Positions 57,263 to 64,000 of a stretch of DNA of 64,000 nucleotides are shown here, in pieces (within the stretch, counting starts at the first letter, position 1; every line of letters begins with the position of its first letter). The notes beneath the pieces are model-generated. The model was not told the DNA's origin, searched no databases, and worked only from the letters and a program-made list of their open reading frames with translations. The stretch is from JADJLQ01 sp034439915 (lineage in GTDB: Bacteria; Bacteroidota; Bacteroidia; Chitinophagales; Saprospiraceae). Made by a program: the position numbers and the translations under genes. The DNA lies in contig JAWXBI010000219.1 in assembly GCA_034439915.1 (NCBI GenBank), positions 8,775 through 72,774 on the forward strand. Direction: 5' to 3'.

Positions 57263-57291
57263 ACCCTTTCTACGTAGTGAAAATCATTTCG

Positions 57292-57334
57292 AATTGGTGC
57301 ATTGATCCTGGGTTCAATGCACCAATTTATTTTT
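57292..57334 (+). terminator. Rho-independent terminator after rpsT
   Basis: AATTGGTGCATTGA (57292-57305) and TCAATGCACCAATT (57314-57327) form a perfect 14-bp stem with an 8-base loop, followed by TATTTTT. It lies between rpsT and the PaaE-like reductase gene. Confidence 0.9.
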
Positions 57335-57351
57335 AAAAGACCACGCTCCAC

Positions 57352-58416
57352 ATGTTTTATCCGGCCACCATTTCTTCCCTCGTTCAGTTAACAGAAGAAT
57401 CCGTGGATTTGGAAATTCTCCCAGCAACGGTGGATACTCACTTGTTTAAGTTTCAGGCAGGGCAGTACCTTACACTCCGCATACCACAATTCGCTAAAAC
57501 GGCACATCGTTCGTATTCGTTGAGTGCAGCACCTTACGAAAACAAACTCCGCATTGGGATCAAGAGGGTCGATAAAGGCCTTGTTTCTAACTATCTGTGC
57601 CAGCAAGCCAAAGTAGGAGACCCACTTGAAATCATGGTTCCCCAGGGCAATTTTATATTGCCGACGCACCAGGACCCTTTGAATTTGGTTGTATTTGCTT
57701 CCGGTAGTGGCATTACGCCGATCATGGCCATGATCAAACAGGAATTTTATTTACACAAACAAAGCAAGGTGATTTTGTTTTATGGAAATAAAAATGAACC
57801 CTCCAGCATGTATACTGAAGAATTAAACTCCCTGGCAACAGTTTATCCGGGGCAACTTGAGATGCTGCACATCTTCAGTAAACAAAAAGCGGCTAGTGAA
57901 GAGCTTGAAGGGCGTATCGATGAACATAAATTATCCCGATGGAAATTAAATCTGTTTAGCATCCATGATACAGATTATTTCCTCCTCTGTGGTCCGGGCA
58001 ACATGGTTTCCCATCTGGAGACTGCCCTTAAATCTTATCACATTGAACCATCCAGAATCCTGACAGAATATTTTTCAGCTCCACAAATTTCTCCCCTGCA
58101 AGCAGCCGAACAGCCTACAACAGCCCCTGTTTCCGGTCATACGATCCGGATCAAGTTTGAAAATAAAACGCATGTGCTTTCGGTTAAAAACAATAAACAG
58201 GTGGTTTTAGATGAGGGGATTAAATACGGACTGGACCTTCCTTATTCCTGTAAAAGCGGGGTATGCAGTACGTGCCAGGCCAGGCTTTTGAGCGGGGAAG
58301 TCAGGATGGACAATAATTATGTTTTGGGAGAATCTGAATTAAAACAAGGATATATACTCACTTGCCAGAGCCATCCGGTTTCCAATGAAATCAGCGTGGA
58401 TTACGACATGAAATAA
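57352..58416 (+). CDS. PaaE-like ferredoxin-NADP reductase family protein (FAD and 2Fe-2S)
   Basis: A 354-residue electron-transfer protein. The FAD domain has RSYSLSAAP (about 53); the NAD(P) domain has FASGSGITPIMAMIK (about 120) and LLCGPGNM; the C-terminal domain (about 265-354) is a plant-type 2Fe-2S ferredoxin with CKSGVCSTC and a final Cys in ILTCQSHP. This is the layout of PaaE, the reductase of phenylacetyl-CoA epoxidase, and of other oxygenase reductases. No paaABCD genes are near, so the partner oxygenase is unknown. It stands alone, after the rpsT terminator. Confidence 0.9.
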   Translation: MFYPATISSLVQLTEESVDLEILPATVDTHLFKFQAGQYLTLRIPQFAKTAHRSYSLSAAPYENKLRIGIKRVDKGLVSNYLCQQAKVGDPLEIMVPQGNFILPTHQDPLNLVVFASGSGITPIMAMIKQEFYLHKQSKVILFYGNKNEPSSMYTEELNSLATVYPGQLEMLHIFSKQKAASEELEGRIDEHKLSRWKLNLFSIHDTDYFLLCGPGNMVSHLETALKSYHIEPSRILTEYFSAPQISPLQAAEQPTTAPVSGHTIRIKFENKTHVLSVKNNKQVVLDEGIKYGLDLPYSCKSGVCSTCQARLLSGEVRMDNNYVLGESELKQGYILTCQSHPVSNEISVDYDMK

Positions 58417-58839
58417 AAGAGTTTCAGATTGTTGGATGTAGCCTTCAATTCTTTTGTTTCCCTGACCCTGCATAGATTTAGTTGAAGATACACACCACCT
58501 GATATGTTTTTGAGGTTTGGAATCAAGCAAAACTCAAGACGGATAGCTGATACATTTTGAGCGTAAAACAGTTTACCTGCCTGCAGCATGGGTAGTCCGT
58601 TTCTTCATCCTAAAATTGAATTTGTTTCTTAAGCTTATATCTGTATCACTATACTTGATGATTTTATTTGATATAAATCATAACCTTAAAATTTTTACAA
58701 AATAAATAGCTAAAAGGCTCCGTTTAGATTTTTAGATTTTGGTTAAGAATATCTAAAGGTAACTTTTCAAATCACGATCGCTCTTAATTCCGACAAGCTG
58801 AGCATGACCACCTTATGCCTATTATAGAATTTATTATTC
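58417..58839. other. 423-bp intergenic region with no recognised gene
   Basis: AT-rich sequence between the PaaE-like gene and the next secreted protein. Short open frames occur on the minus strand (58401-58589 and 58339-58530) but show no family features. No tRNA-like fold or strong hairpin was seen by eye. It presumably holds the promoter of the next gene. Confidence 0.5.
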
Positions 58840-59814
58840 ATGTCTAAAACAAAGACCACTGTGAGAATTAATTATTCATTGAAAAATAAATGTTCAAACA
58901 TCCTCGTAGTTGTTTCTTACCTATTGTTTATACCCTTGTTTACAAACTTTAGCAATGACCAACAAGGAGTTTTTCTGACGAACGCTTCATTAAAATCAGG
59001 AATGCCTGATAATGAGGAATCTTTCACCCTGATCAATCTGCACCTTAAGGCTTTTTTACAAGGTCCTTTTAACCCTGCTTCCTCTACGATGTCGGATGCT
59101 TTGCGCAGTGGTAGCTTATTACCGGGTAATGACCCTTATACTGAATTTCCAAACCCCATAAACACCACAACAGGGGCTGGTGTATTTCTTGTGGCCGATG
59201 CTAATAATGCCATTGTTGATTGGATTTTGATCGAATTAAGGGATGCTGCTTCTCCCACTACGGTATTGGGAAGCAGGAGTGCATTGATTCAACGGGATGG
59301 CGATATTGTTTCAGCTACCGATGGGGTTTCGGATATTCAATTTCTCAGCACCGATCTTTCTCCGGCCTCCATCCCCGCCAGTATACACCTATTCATAAAA
59401 CACAGAAATCATCTGGCGATCCGGACTATGGAAGCTCAAATCACGCAAACCGGTACTATAACCTACGATTTTACAACCAGTCAGGCTATGGCCGTGGGCA
59501 CCAACCCTATGGCCACCTTGAATGCTGGAAGCACCCTATTTGGACTGTGGGGGGGCAATGTCAACGGTGATTCTAAAGTGAGGTATACCAATAGTGTAGT
59601 CCCACTGATTTCATCTGATGCTATAGGGGTTTTTAACGCGTTGGGCGGAATCACCAGCGGTGAAATGTTAAATGTGTACAATATCCATGATGTTAATTTA
59701 GACAGACATGTAAGGTATACTGACAAAATAGTGCCAACCATTCCGTCAGACGCGCTTATTATTTTTAATTTCTTGGCCGGCAACTCTGCAGGTCAGGCTA
59801 ACCAGGGCTTTTAA
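58840..59814 (+). CDS. Secreted protein with two dockerin-like C-terminal units
   Basis: A 324-residue protein with an N-terminal hydrophobic segment (about 19-37, signal or anchor). The body carries a domain frequent in secreted Bacteroidota proteins: LKAFLQGPFNP, then NAIVDWILIELRDA, ALIQRDGDIV and IKHRNHLAIRTM. The C-terminus holds two 35-residue units (240-274 and 284-318) that align without gaps with 18 identities counted by eye. Each has a D/N-rich loop (VNGDSKVRY, VNLDRHVRY) followed by SDA and F-N-x-L, like dockerin type repeats that bind calcium. No T9SS sorting domain is seen. It is followed after 11 bp by another secreted protein. Confidence 0.82.
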   Translation: MSKTKTTVRINYSLKNKCSNILVVVSYLLFIPLFTNFSNDQQGVFLTNASLKSGMPDNEESFTLINLHLKAFLQGPFNPASSTMSDALRSGSLLPGNDPYTEFPNPINTTTGAGVFLVADANNAIVDWILIELRDAASPTTVLGSRSALIQRDGDIVSATDGVSDIQFLSTDLSPASIPASIHLFIKHRNHLAIRTMEAQITQTGTITYDFTTSQAMAVGTNPMATLNAGSTLFGLWGGNVNGDSKVRYTNSVVPLISSDAIGVFNALGGITSGEMLNVYNIHDVNLDRHVRYTDKIVPTIPSDALIIFNFLAGNSAGQANQGF

Positions 59815-59825
59815 TACTTTAAATC

Positions 59826-60932
59826 ATGAAACCATTTTTTATCCTCTTCCTTTTTTCCCTTTGTGTAGTTGGGCTAAACGCTCAAATTCAGGGCAACAGC
59901 ATTACTGCCAACCTGGTCAAACTTAGTGAAACCAGCATCGCAGTTGATTTTGTGGTAGGTCCTTCCGCCGACCTGAGTGGTACAGGCAATCCGATTTCTG
60001 TATTATTAAGAATTCCAAACGCGTATTTACCCAACGCCTCAACCATTGCGCTGGCCAGCAGCGCCGTTTCGCTGGCACTGGCACAAGCGGCAGACGATGG
60101 AAATGGATTCTTTATTTATTATTATCAAGGACCCGCATTGGATCTCAGTAGCCCGGCCTGGGACAACGGAGTCACTACCCGAGTCGGGGTTTTTAACGTG
60201 GCCGGATCTCCGGGTAGTATCCAATTGTCAGGCGGTCAGTATGGTTCTACTGGTGCGCCTAATGGCTCGGGAGGATATACCTGGTCCGGCACTGCACTGC
60301 TTACCAATAATACAGCAACCAATCTGGTTTCCTGGCCTATCAGTCAAAGTTTAACATTGCCCTTGCAGTTTACTGAATTTAATCTATTCAGATCAGGGTT
60401 ATCGGCACAATTACAATGGACTACTTTTTCCGAAATAAATACCTCCCATTTCGAAATCCAACGAAGTAACAATAACCTAACCTGGGAAACACTGAACCAG
60501 GTTGCCGCCGCAGGACACAGTTCCACCAAAAGAAATTATACCTATCAGGATCCGTTGCGTGCGACACAGGATAAGGTGTCCGGCACTCTTTATTACCGTA
60601 TTAAAAGTATAGACCAGGATCAGTTTTTTAGTTATTCTGCAGTCAAACATATTCAGGTAGGGTCTGGTCCCCGGGTCAACCTGAGGAATACGCTGGTGCG
60701 GGATAGATTAGTTATCCAATACCAGGATTTAGATGAAAGGATCATTGAATTTAAAATTGTTGATGTGCAGGGTAGGGTACATTTTGTAAATAAAACCACC
60801 CTTAATGAATCCAGCGGGACTTTTGAACTTTCACAAGGGATTAATGTATTGCCCATCGGAGTATACCACCTTATCAGTCTGAACCCTATTGGAAAGCTGT
60901 CATCTATACGGTTTGTAAAAACAGGAAATTAA
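59826..60932 (+). CDS. Secreted protein with probable C-terminal T9SS sorting domain
   Basis: A 368-residue exported protein with signal peptide (about 1-19, ending LNAQ), an N-terminal beta-rich region of about 165 residues, a fibronectin-like domain (about 180-275: LPLQFTEFNLFRSGLSAQLQ, INTSHFEIQRSNNNLTWETL) and a C-terminal region (about 285-368) of T9SS type A character (VIQYQDLDERIIEFKIVDVQG, then GVYHLISL and RFVKTGN). The fibronectin-then-sorting-domain tail is common in this phylum. It is 11 bp after the dockerin-like protein, so the two may be exported together and interact. Confidence 0.85.
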   Translation: MKPFFILFLFSLCVVGLNAQIQGNSITANLVKLSETSIAVDFVVGPSADLSGTGNPISVLLRIPNAYLPNASTIALASSAVSLALAQAADDGNGFFIYYYQGPALDLSSPAWDNGVTTRVGVFNVAGSPGSIQLSGGQYGSTGAPNGSGGYTWSGTALLTNNTATNLVSWPISQSLTLPLQFTEFNLFRSGLSAQLQWTTFSEINTSHFEIQRSNNNLTWETLNQVAAAGHSSTKRNYTYQDPLRATQDKVSGTLYYRIKSIDQDQFFSYSAVKHIQVGSGPRVNLRNTLVRDRLVIQYQDLDERIIEFKIVDVQGRVHFVNKTTLNESSGTFELSQGINVLPIGVYHLISLNPIGKLSSIRFVKTGN

Positions 60933-60959
60933 GGTTGCGAATTATTTTTGCACCATGGT

Positions 60960-61339
60960 CTAAACGAATGGAAAATAGTATTCATTCCTCACTGTTACCC
61001 GGAGCCTGGCAAATGACAATAAGCTGTATTCGATGCCCCCGGTACTATGGCCAACTACAAACCAACCCTGACGGGCATGCACCAGTAAAATACCCATAGT
61101 TATTTCAACCATATATAGGCAATCCATTTTTTTCTAAAATCCAGGATCAAGGCAAGTCCACCGGTCAATTCAAACAAGGTAATGAACCAGACTATTCCGT
61201 TGCCCAAAGGTAAAAAATTCGATTCCAGGAATTCACCAAAACCACCTGCTGTCCCGGCACGCATCCTCATGATGGAATGGCTGATAAATATAATCCCCAA
61301 TATCGACCTCAGCAAAGTAAGTGGTCTGTACCCAGTCAA
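60960..61339 (-). pseudogene. DoxX family membrane protein, frameshifted
   Basis: The first part (61339-61100, 79 codons from a TTG start) has DoxX features: LLRSILGIIFISHSIMRM and LGNGIVWFITLFELTGGLAL. It stops at 61100-61102. The missing C-terminal half is in another frame just beyond: from about 61112 down to 60962 it reads MGILLVHARQGWFVVGHST and GGIEYSLLSF, the conserved DoxX third-helix region. Loss of one base (or gain of two) in the TATATA run near 61112 would join them. The last residues before the stop at 60960 are unlike DoxX, so there may be further damage. A sequencing error is possible. Confidence 0.75.
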
Positions 61340-61408
61340 GATAGGTCAATATTGCAAAATCTGACTGAATATTGCGTAATTTTATAACCACACATTTTTT
61401 AAATTATT

Positions 61409-62287
61409 ATGGCAATATATTCTAACGGTAATTCCCGGATCAATCTTGGTGGAGGCAGCAGGACTGGGTTTCGGTGGGGAGGCTTATTGGTGGCAGTTTT
61501 GTTTGCTGGCTTTTCATTATGTAAATACTATTCCAGTTCGCAATTGAATGAAGTCACAGGCGAAACCCAACGGGTAGGTACGATTACCAAGGAACAGGAA
61601 ATGATGCTGGGTGTTGAAAGTGCGCCGAGGATGGCGCAGGAATATGGGGGCTTATATCCGGATGAAAAAGCTCAGGCTTATGTCAAACAGATTGGCCAGC
61701 GCATCGTTCAAAATTCTGCGGCAAATCAATCGGGTTATACCTATGACTTTCATTTATTGGCTGATCCTCAGGTTGTCAATGCATTCGCTCTTCCGGGTGG
61801 CCAGGTATTTATTACCTATGCATTGTTTTCAAGATTATCTAAGGAAGATCAATTGGCCGGTGTTCTGGGTCATGAGATAGGTCATGTGATTGCCAGGCAT
61901 AGTGCGGAACGAATGGCACAACAAGAACTAGCACAAGGCCTCACGGGGGCGGCGGTCATTGCAGCAGGAGATTACAACTCGGCACAGGGGATCCAAATGA
62001 TTGCCAATATGGTGGGAATGAAATATGGTCGTGATCAGGAATTGGAATCCGATGATCTGGGTGTCCGATTTATGTTTGAGTCGGGGTTTGATCCCAGGGC
62101 TTTGATCGATGTCATGCGGATTCTGGAAGAGGCGTCTCAGGGAGGTCAGCGGCAACCGGAATTTTTCAGCACCCACCCCAATCCTGAAAACAGGGTACAA
62201 AAAATAAATGAGGCCATCGTAAAATATTCCCAGGGAAAATCATTTGGGGAACCTGCTATTAAATTAAAAGATCCCAATTTTAGATAG
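61409..62287 (+). CDS. M48 family zinc metalloprotease, BepA/LoiP-like
   Basis: A 292-residue envelope protease. A hydrophobic segment (about 24-40) acts as signal or anchor; a Cys (about 38) inside it might be a lipidation site but lacks a clear lipobox. The zinc motif HEIGHVIARH (HExxH at 155-159) and the third ligand Glu in DQELESDDLG (about 212) are present, along with THPNPENRVQKI, typical of M48 proteins such as BepA and LoiP that clear misfolded outer-membrane proteins. It is divergent from the broken DoxX gene. Confidence 0.92.
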   Translation: MAIYSNGNSRINLGGGSRTGFRWGGLLVAVLFAGFSLCKYYSSSQLNEVTGETQRVGTITKEQEMMLGVESAPRMAQEYGGLYPDEKAQAYVKQIGQRIVQNSAANQSGYTYDFHLLADPQVVNAFALPGGQVFITYALFSRLSKEDQLAGVLGHEIGHVIARHSAERMAQQELAQGLTGAAVIAAGDYNSAQGIQMIANMVGMKYGRDQELESDDLGVRFMFESGFDPRALIDVMRILEEASQGGQRQPEFFSTHPNPENRVQKINEAIVKYSQGKSFGEPAIKLKDPNFR

Positions 62288-62362
62288 AGAATGATTTGAA
62301 ATTAAATCGCATGGCCAAATTGAAAAAATAATTATTAATCTATATACATCTGATACTGATTA

Positions 62363-63700
62363 ATGAATACACTCAGGAGAACGGTGTTTTTAATTTTGAT
62401 CAGTTTACTTTTTTTCGTTTTAAAACTGGAAGGGCTAAGACCCTGTATAGCCGTTGAAAGTAATTATCGAAGTTGCGTGGATTGGGGACACCCTCCTTAC
62501 ACCTATCAATGGAGTGATAATTTCCAGTTAAAAGACAGGGATTACGTATCGAATGGCCATTATACCGTTGAAATCACAGATTCCGTGAGTTGCTCCAATC
62601 AAACGGTCTATACCATCCAAAGTCCGGATCAATTGATTATGTCGATCGTGAGCATTTCCCCTTCCTGTAAATCCTTTGGAAATGGGCGTGTCACCACCCG
62701 GATGACCGGAGGTAAGCCACCCTATCAATATCTTTGGGGCAATGGAAGTACTGCTCCGGATGCTAATAGCCTGGACCCGGGGGTACATCGGATACAAATA
62801 ACAGACGACAATTTATATTCTGTAGAGTATCCTATTCCAATGCTGAATCAGGCTGCTGAGATTTATGTGCGGTACGATACAATTTGTGCAAACGATTCAA
62901 TCCGGATTGGGAACAACATTTATAATCAAACCGGAAAATATCAAGATACGATATGGAATGATCAGGGTTGCGATAGTATTTTGACAACCCATCTATGGGT
63001 GGCCTTTCCCATTATATTATCGGCCACGGTCAACCAACCAACCTGCCACGACCGCGAAGATGGCAGCCTCGATCTTTTAGTGACCGATGTTTCACCTGAT
63101 CTTAGTTTTTTTTTGAACAATATTGAAATTGACCTGGCACAACTCAAAAATTTGTCTGCCGGGAATTTTGTATTTAAAGTGCAGAATGGATGGGGTTGTG
63201 TTGAGGAAGGAAAATTTACCCTGATCAACCCTGATTTATTAACCCTTGACATAGGAAAAGATAGATTGGTAAACTATGCTGATTCTTTAACAATCCAGGT
63301 TACGACTAATCTGAGTCCTTCCAATATCAAAGTGGTAAGTTGGACTAGTCTTCCTGAACAAACACATTGCCTGGATTGTAAGTTGGAATATAAATATTTG
63401 CCCAAGTAAGATCATGTCCTGAATGTTTATGTAGAAAGTTATACAGGGTGTACAGAAGAAAGGGAAATTAAAATCAAAATAAACGGTGAGTTTAAACTAT
63501 TTGTACCCAATGTATTCAGGCCTTCCGATGCGGCACAATTTAAAAATCAATTTCTTACGATCTATTCCGGCAAAGGAATCGCCCGGATAGAATATTTCAG
63601 AATTTTTAACCGCTTAGGCAGCCCGGTATTCGAAGCCAATAATATCATTCCCAATGAATTTTATGAAGGATGGGATGGCCGGTATAAGCATCAGTGTTAA
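62363..63700 (+). pseudogene. SprB-like adhesin with T9SS type B sorting domain, interrupted by an in-frame stop
   Basis: The first part (to the TAA at 63407-63409, 348 codons) has a signal segment, then SprB-like repeats (HPPYTYQWSDN, GKPPYQYLWGNGS, QPTCHDREDGSLDL). The same frame continues beyond the TAA to a second stop at 63698-63700 and encodes LFVPNVFRPSDA, FRIFNRLGSPVFE and EGWDG, the hallmark of the gliding-motility/type B C-terminal sorting domain. So one stop codon separates the body from its export signal. The domain itself is cut about 20-25 residues short after GWDG. The product would not be secreted by the T9SS unless the stop is read through. A base-call error at 63407 is the main alternative. 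Confidence 0.8.
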
Positions 63701-63901
63701 TCAGCAGGCCCTAATTAAAATCGAGATTTTTTTCCTGGTTTTATTTCAAATAAATTGTCCCTTAAATCTGTGTAAACAAATATGATAAATTCTTGCAAAA
63801 TCCGTGCATCTGCCCTTGCTCGTTCCTCGCTGTCCCCATCCCGTCGCGACGGGACTAAACGGGACTGGGGAACCCTCTTTTTTGGCCTTAGTGCCATATT
63901 T
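63701..63901. other. Intergenic region with a GC-rich palindrome, possible dispersed repeat
   Basis: After the broken adhesin gene the composition changes from AT-rich to locally GC-rich. TCCCGTCGCGACGGGA (63839-63854) is a perfect 16-bp palindrome. Short open frames across it on the minus strand (63715-63897, 63746-63982) are Arg-rich and lack domain features; I regard them as non-coding. No gene is recognised. Confidence 0.5.
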
Positions 63902-64000
63902 CATCGATCCGAAGCATCGATCCGAAGCATCGATCCGAAGCATCGATCCGAAGCATCGATCCGAAGCATCGATCCGAAGCATCGATCCGAAGCATCGATC
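63902..64000. repeat. 13-bp tandem repeat (CATCGATCCGAAG), at least 7.6 copies, cut by the window edge
   Basis: The unit CATCGATCCGAAG repeats head to tail without visible mismatch from 63902 to the end of the window (99 bp). Each unit holds the palindrome ATCGAT. There are no spacers, so it is not a CRISPR array. The unit length is not a multiple of three, so copy changes would shift any reading frame across it. The full length is unknown because the array runs off the edge. Confidence 0.95.

Noticed and set aside
56884..57351. 155-codon open frame on the minus strand across rpsT
   Set aside because: It is antisense to a clear ribosomal protein with its own promoter and terminator, and its Leu/Phe-rich product has no domain features.
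58401..58589. Small open frame on the minus strand downstream of the PaaE-like gene
   Set aside because: It overlaps the end of a conserved ferredoxin domain, and its sequence shows no family or signal features.
60960..61339. Programmed ribosomal frameshift in the DoxX gene
   Set aside because: The shift region has no slippery heptamer followed by a clear structure, and DoxX proteins are not known to use frameshifting; decay or read error is simpler.
63746..63982. Open frame on the minus strand through the 13-bp tandem repeat
   Set aside because: Its 13-residue peptide periodicity is a simple result of the DNA repeat, and the remaining part is Arg-rich without domain features.
63902..64000. 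CRISPR array
   Set aside because: Units are 13 bp and directly abutting with no spacers, and no cas gene is present in the window.
1..64000. tRNA or rRNA genes, integrase, transposase, prophage genes
   Set aside because: Intergenic gaps were scanned by eye and no cloverleaf, rRNA-like segment or mobile-element protein was found; a computed search could still find a divergent tRNA.

Overview
The window is a stretch of ordinary chromosome from a member of the Bacteroidota, most likely a Saprospiria- or Chitinophagia-like lineage. This rests on gene content and signals, not on a database match. Supporting signs are the single-chain SecD-SecF fusion, type IX secretion (T9SS) cargo proteins with C-terminal sorting domains, a PorE-like OmpA lipoprotein, TonB-dependent receptors with a carboxypeptidase-regulatory-like N-terminus (one paired with a DUF4249 lipoprotein), a CcmD-family small protein, and upstream elements matching the Bacteroidota promoter consensus TTG-N17-23-TAnnTTTG (rpsT, yidC, ccmB, mutS). 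No rRNA, tRNA, CRISPR array, integrase or intact insertion sequence was seen.

Layout. 1-7.5 kb: edge of an unidentified secreted protein, dihydropteroate synthase (folP), a secreted amidohydrolase and a giant TamB-like protein. 7.5-13.2 kb: a fused FAD/Fe-S dehydrogenase, a saccharopine-dehydrogenase-like enzyme, a small lipoprotein and a stand-alone LuxE-like adenylating enzyme. 13.2-19.4 kb: a peptidoglycan amidase divergent from ccmB-ccmC-ccmD, which runs with overlapping or nearly overlapping genes into glutamate dehydrogenase, an Lrp regulator and a TraB/GumN protein. 19.4-30 kb: TonB receptor plus DUF4249, M28 peptidase, two glycosyltransferases, a secreted glycosidase-like protein, a sugar transporter and PurU. 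30-43.7 kb, mostly minus strand: an OmpA-domain protein, a two-gene PspA-like coiled-coil membrane module, a DUF2130 protein, the yidC-DUF6438-gpsA operon, a helix-hairpin-helix outer-membrane protein, mutS and a T9SS cargo protein. 43.7-58.4 kb: a second TonB receptor, DUF2721, a Kbp-like BON-LysM protein, secDF, the PorE-like protein, a possible DNA polymerase III psi-like protein, ilvE, sucA, rpsT and a PaaE-like reductase. 58.4-64 kb is the accessory end: two secreted proteins, a frameshifted DoxX gene, an M48 protease, an adhesin gene interrupted by one in-frame stop, and a 13-bp tandem repeat running off the right edge.

How the genes fit together. Much of the window serves the cell envelope: SecDF and YidC (export and insertion), TamB (outer-membrane assembly), the PorE-like protein (T9SS anchoring), TonB receptors (uptake), amidase and BON-LysM proteins (wall), and cargo proteins carried by the T9SS. 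The rest is central metabolism: folate, branched-chain amino acids, glutamate/2-oxoglutarate (GDH and SucA), glycerol-3-phosphate and cytochrome c maturation.

I did not find a clear undescribed defence or mobile system. The best candidates for unexplained biology are the PspA-like membrane/coiled-coil pair next to a DUF2130 protein, the psi-like protein before ilvE with an 18-bp palindrome between the two starts, the CcmC with an inserted periplasmic domain, the dockerin-like tandem units in a secreted protein, and the decaying, repeat-bearing right edge.
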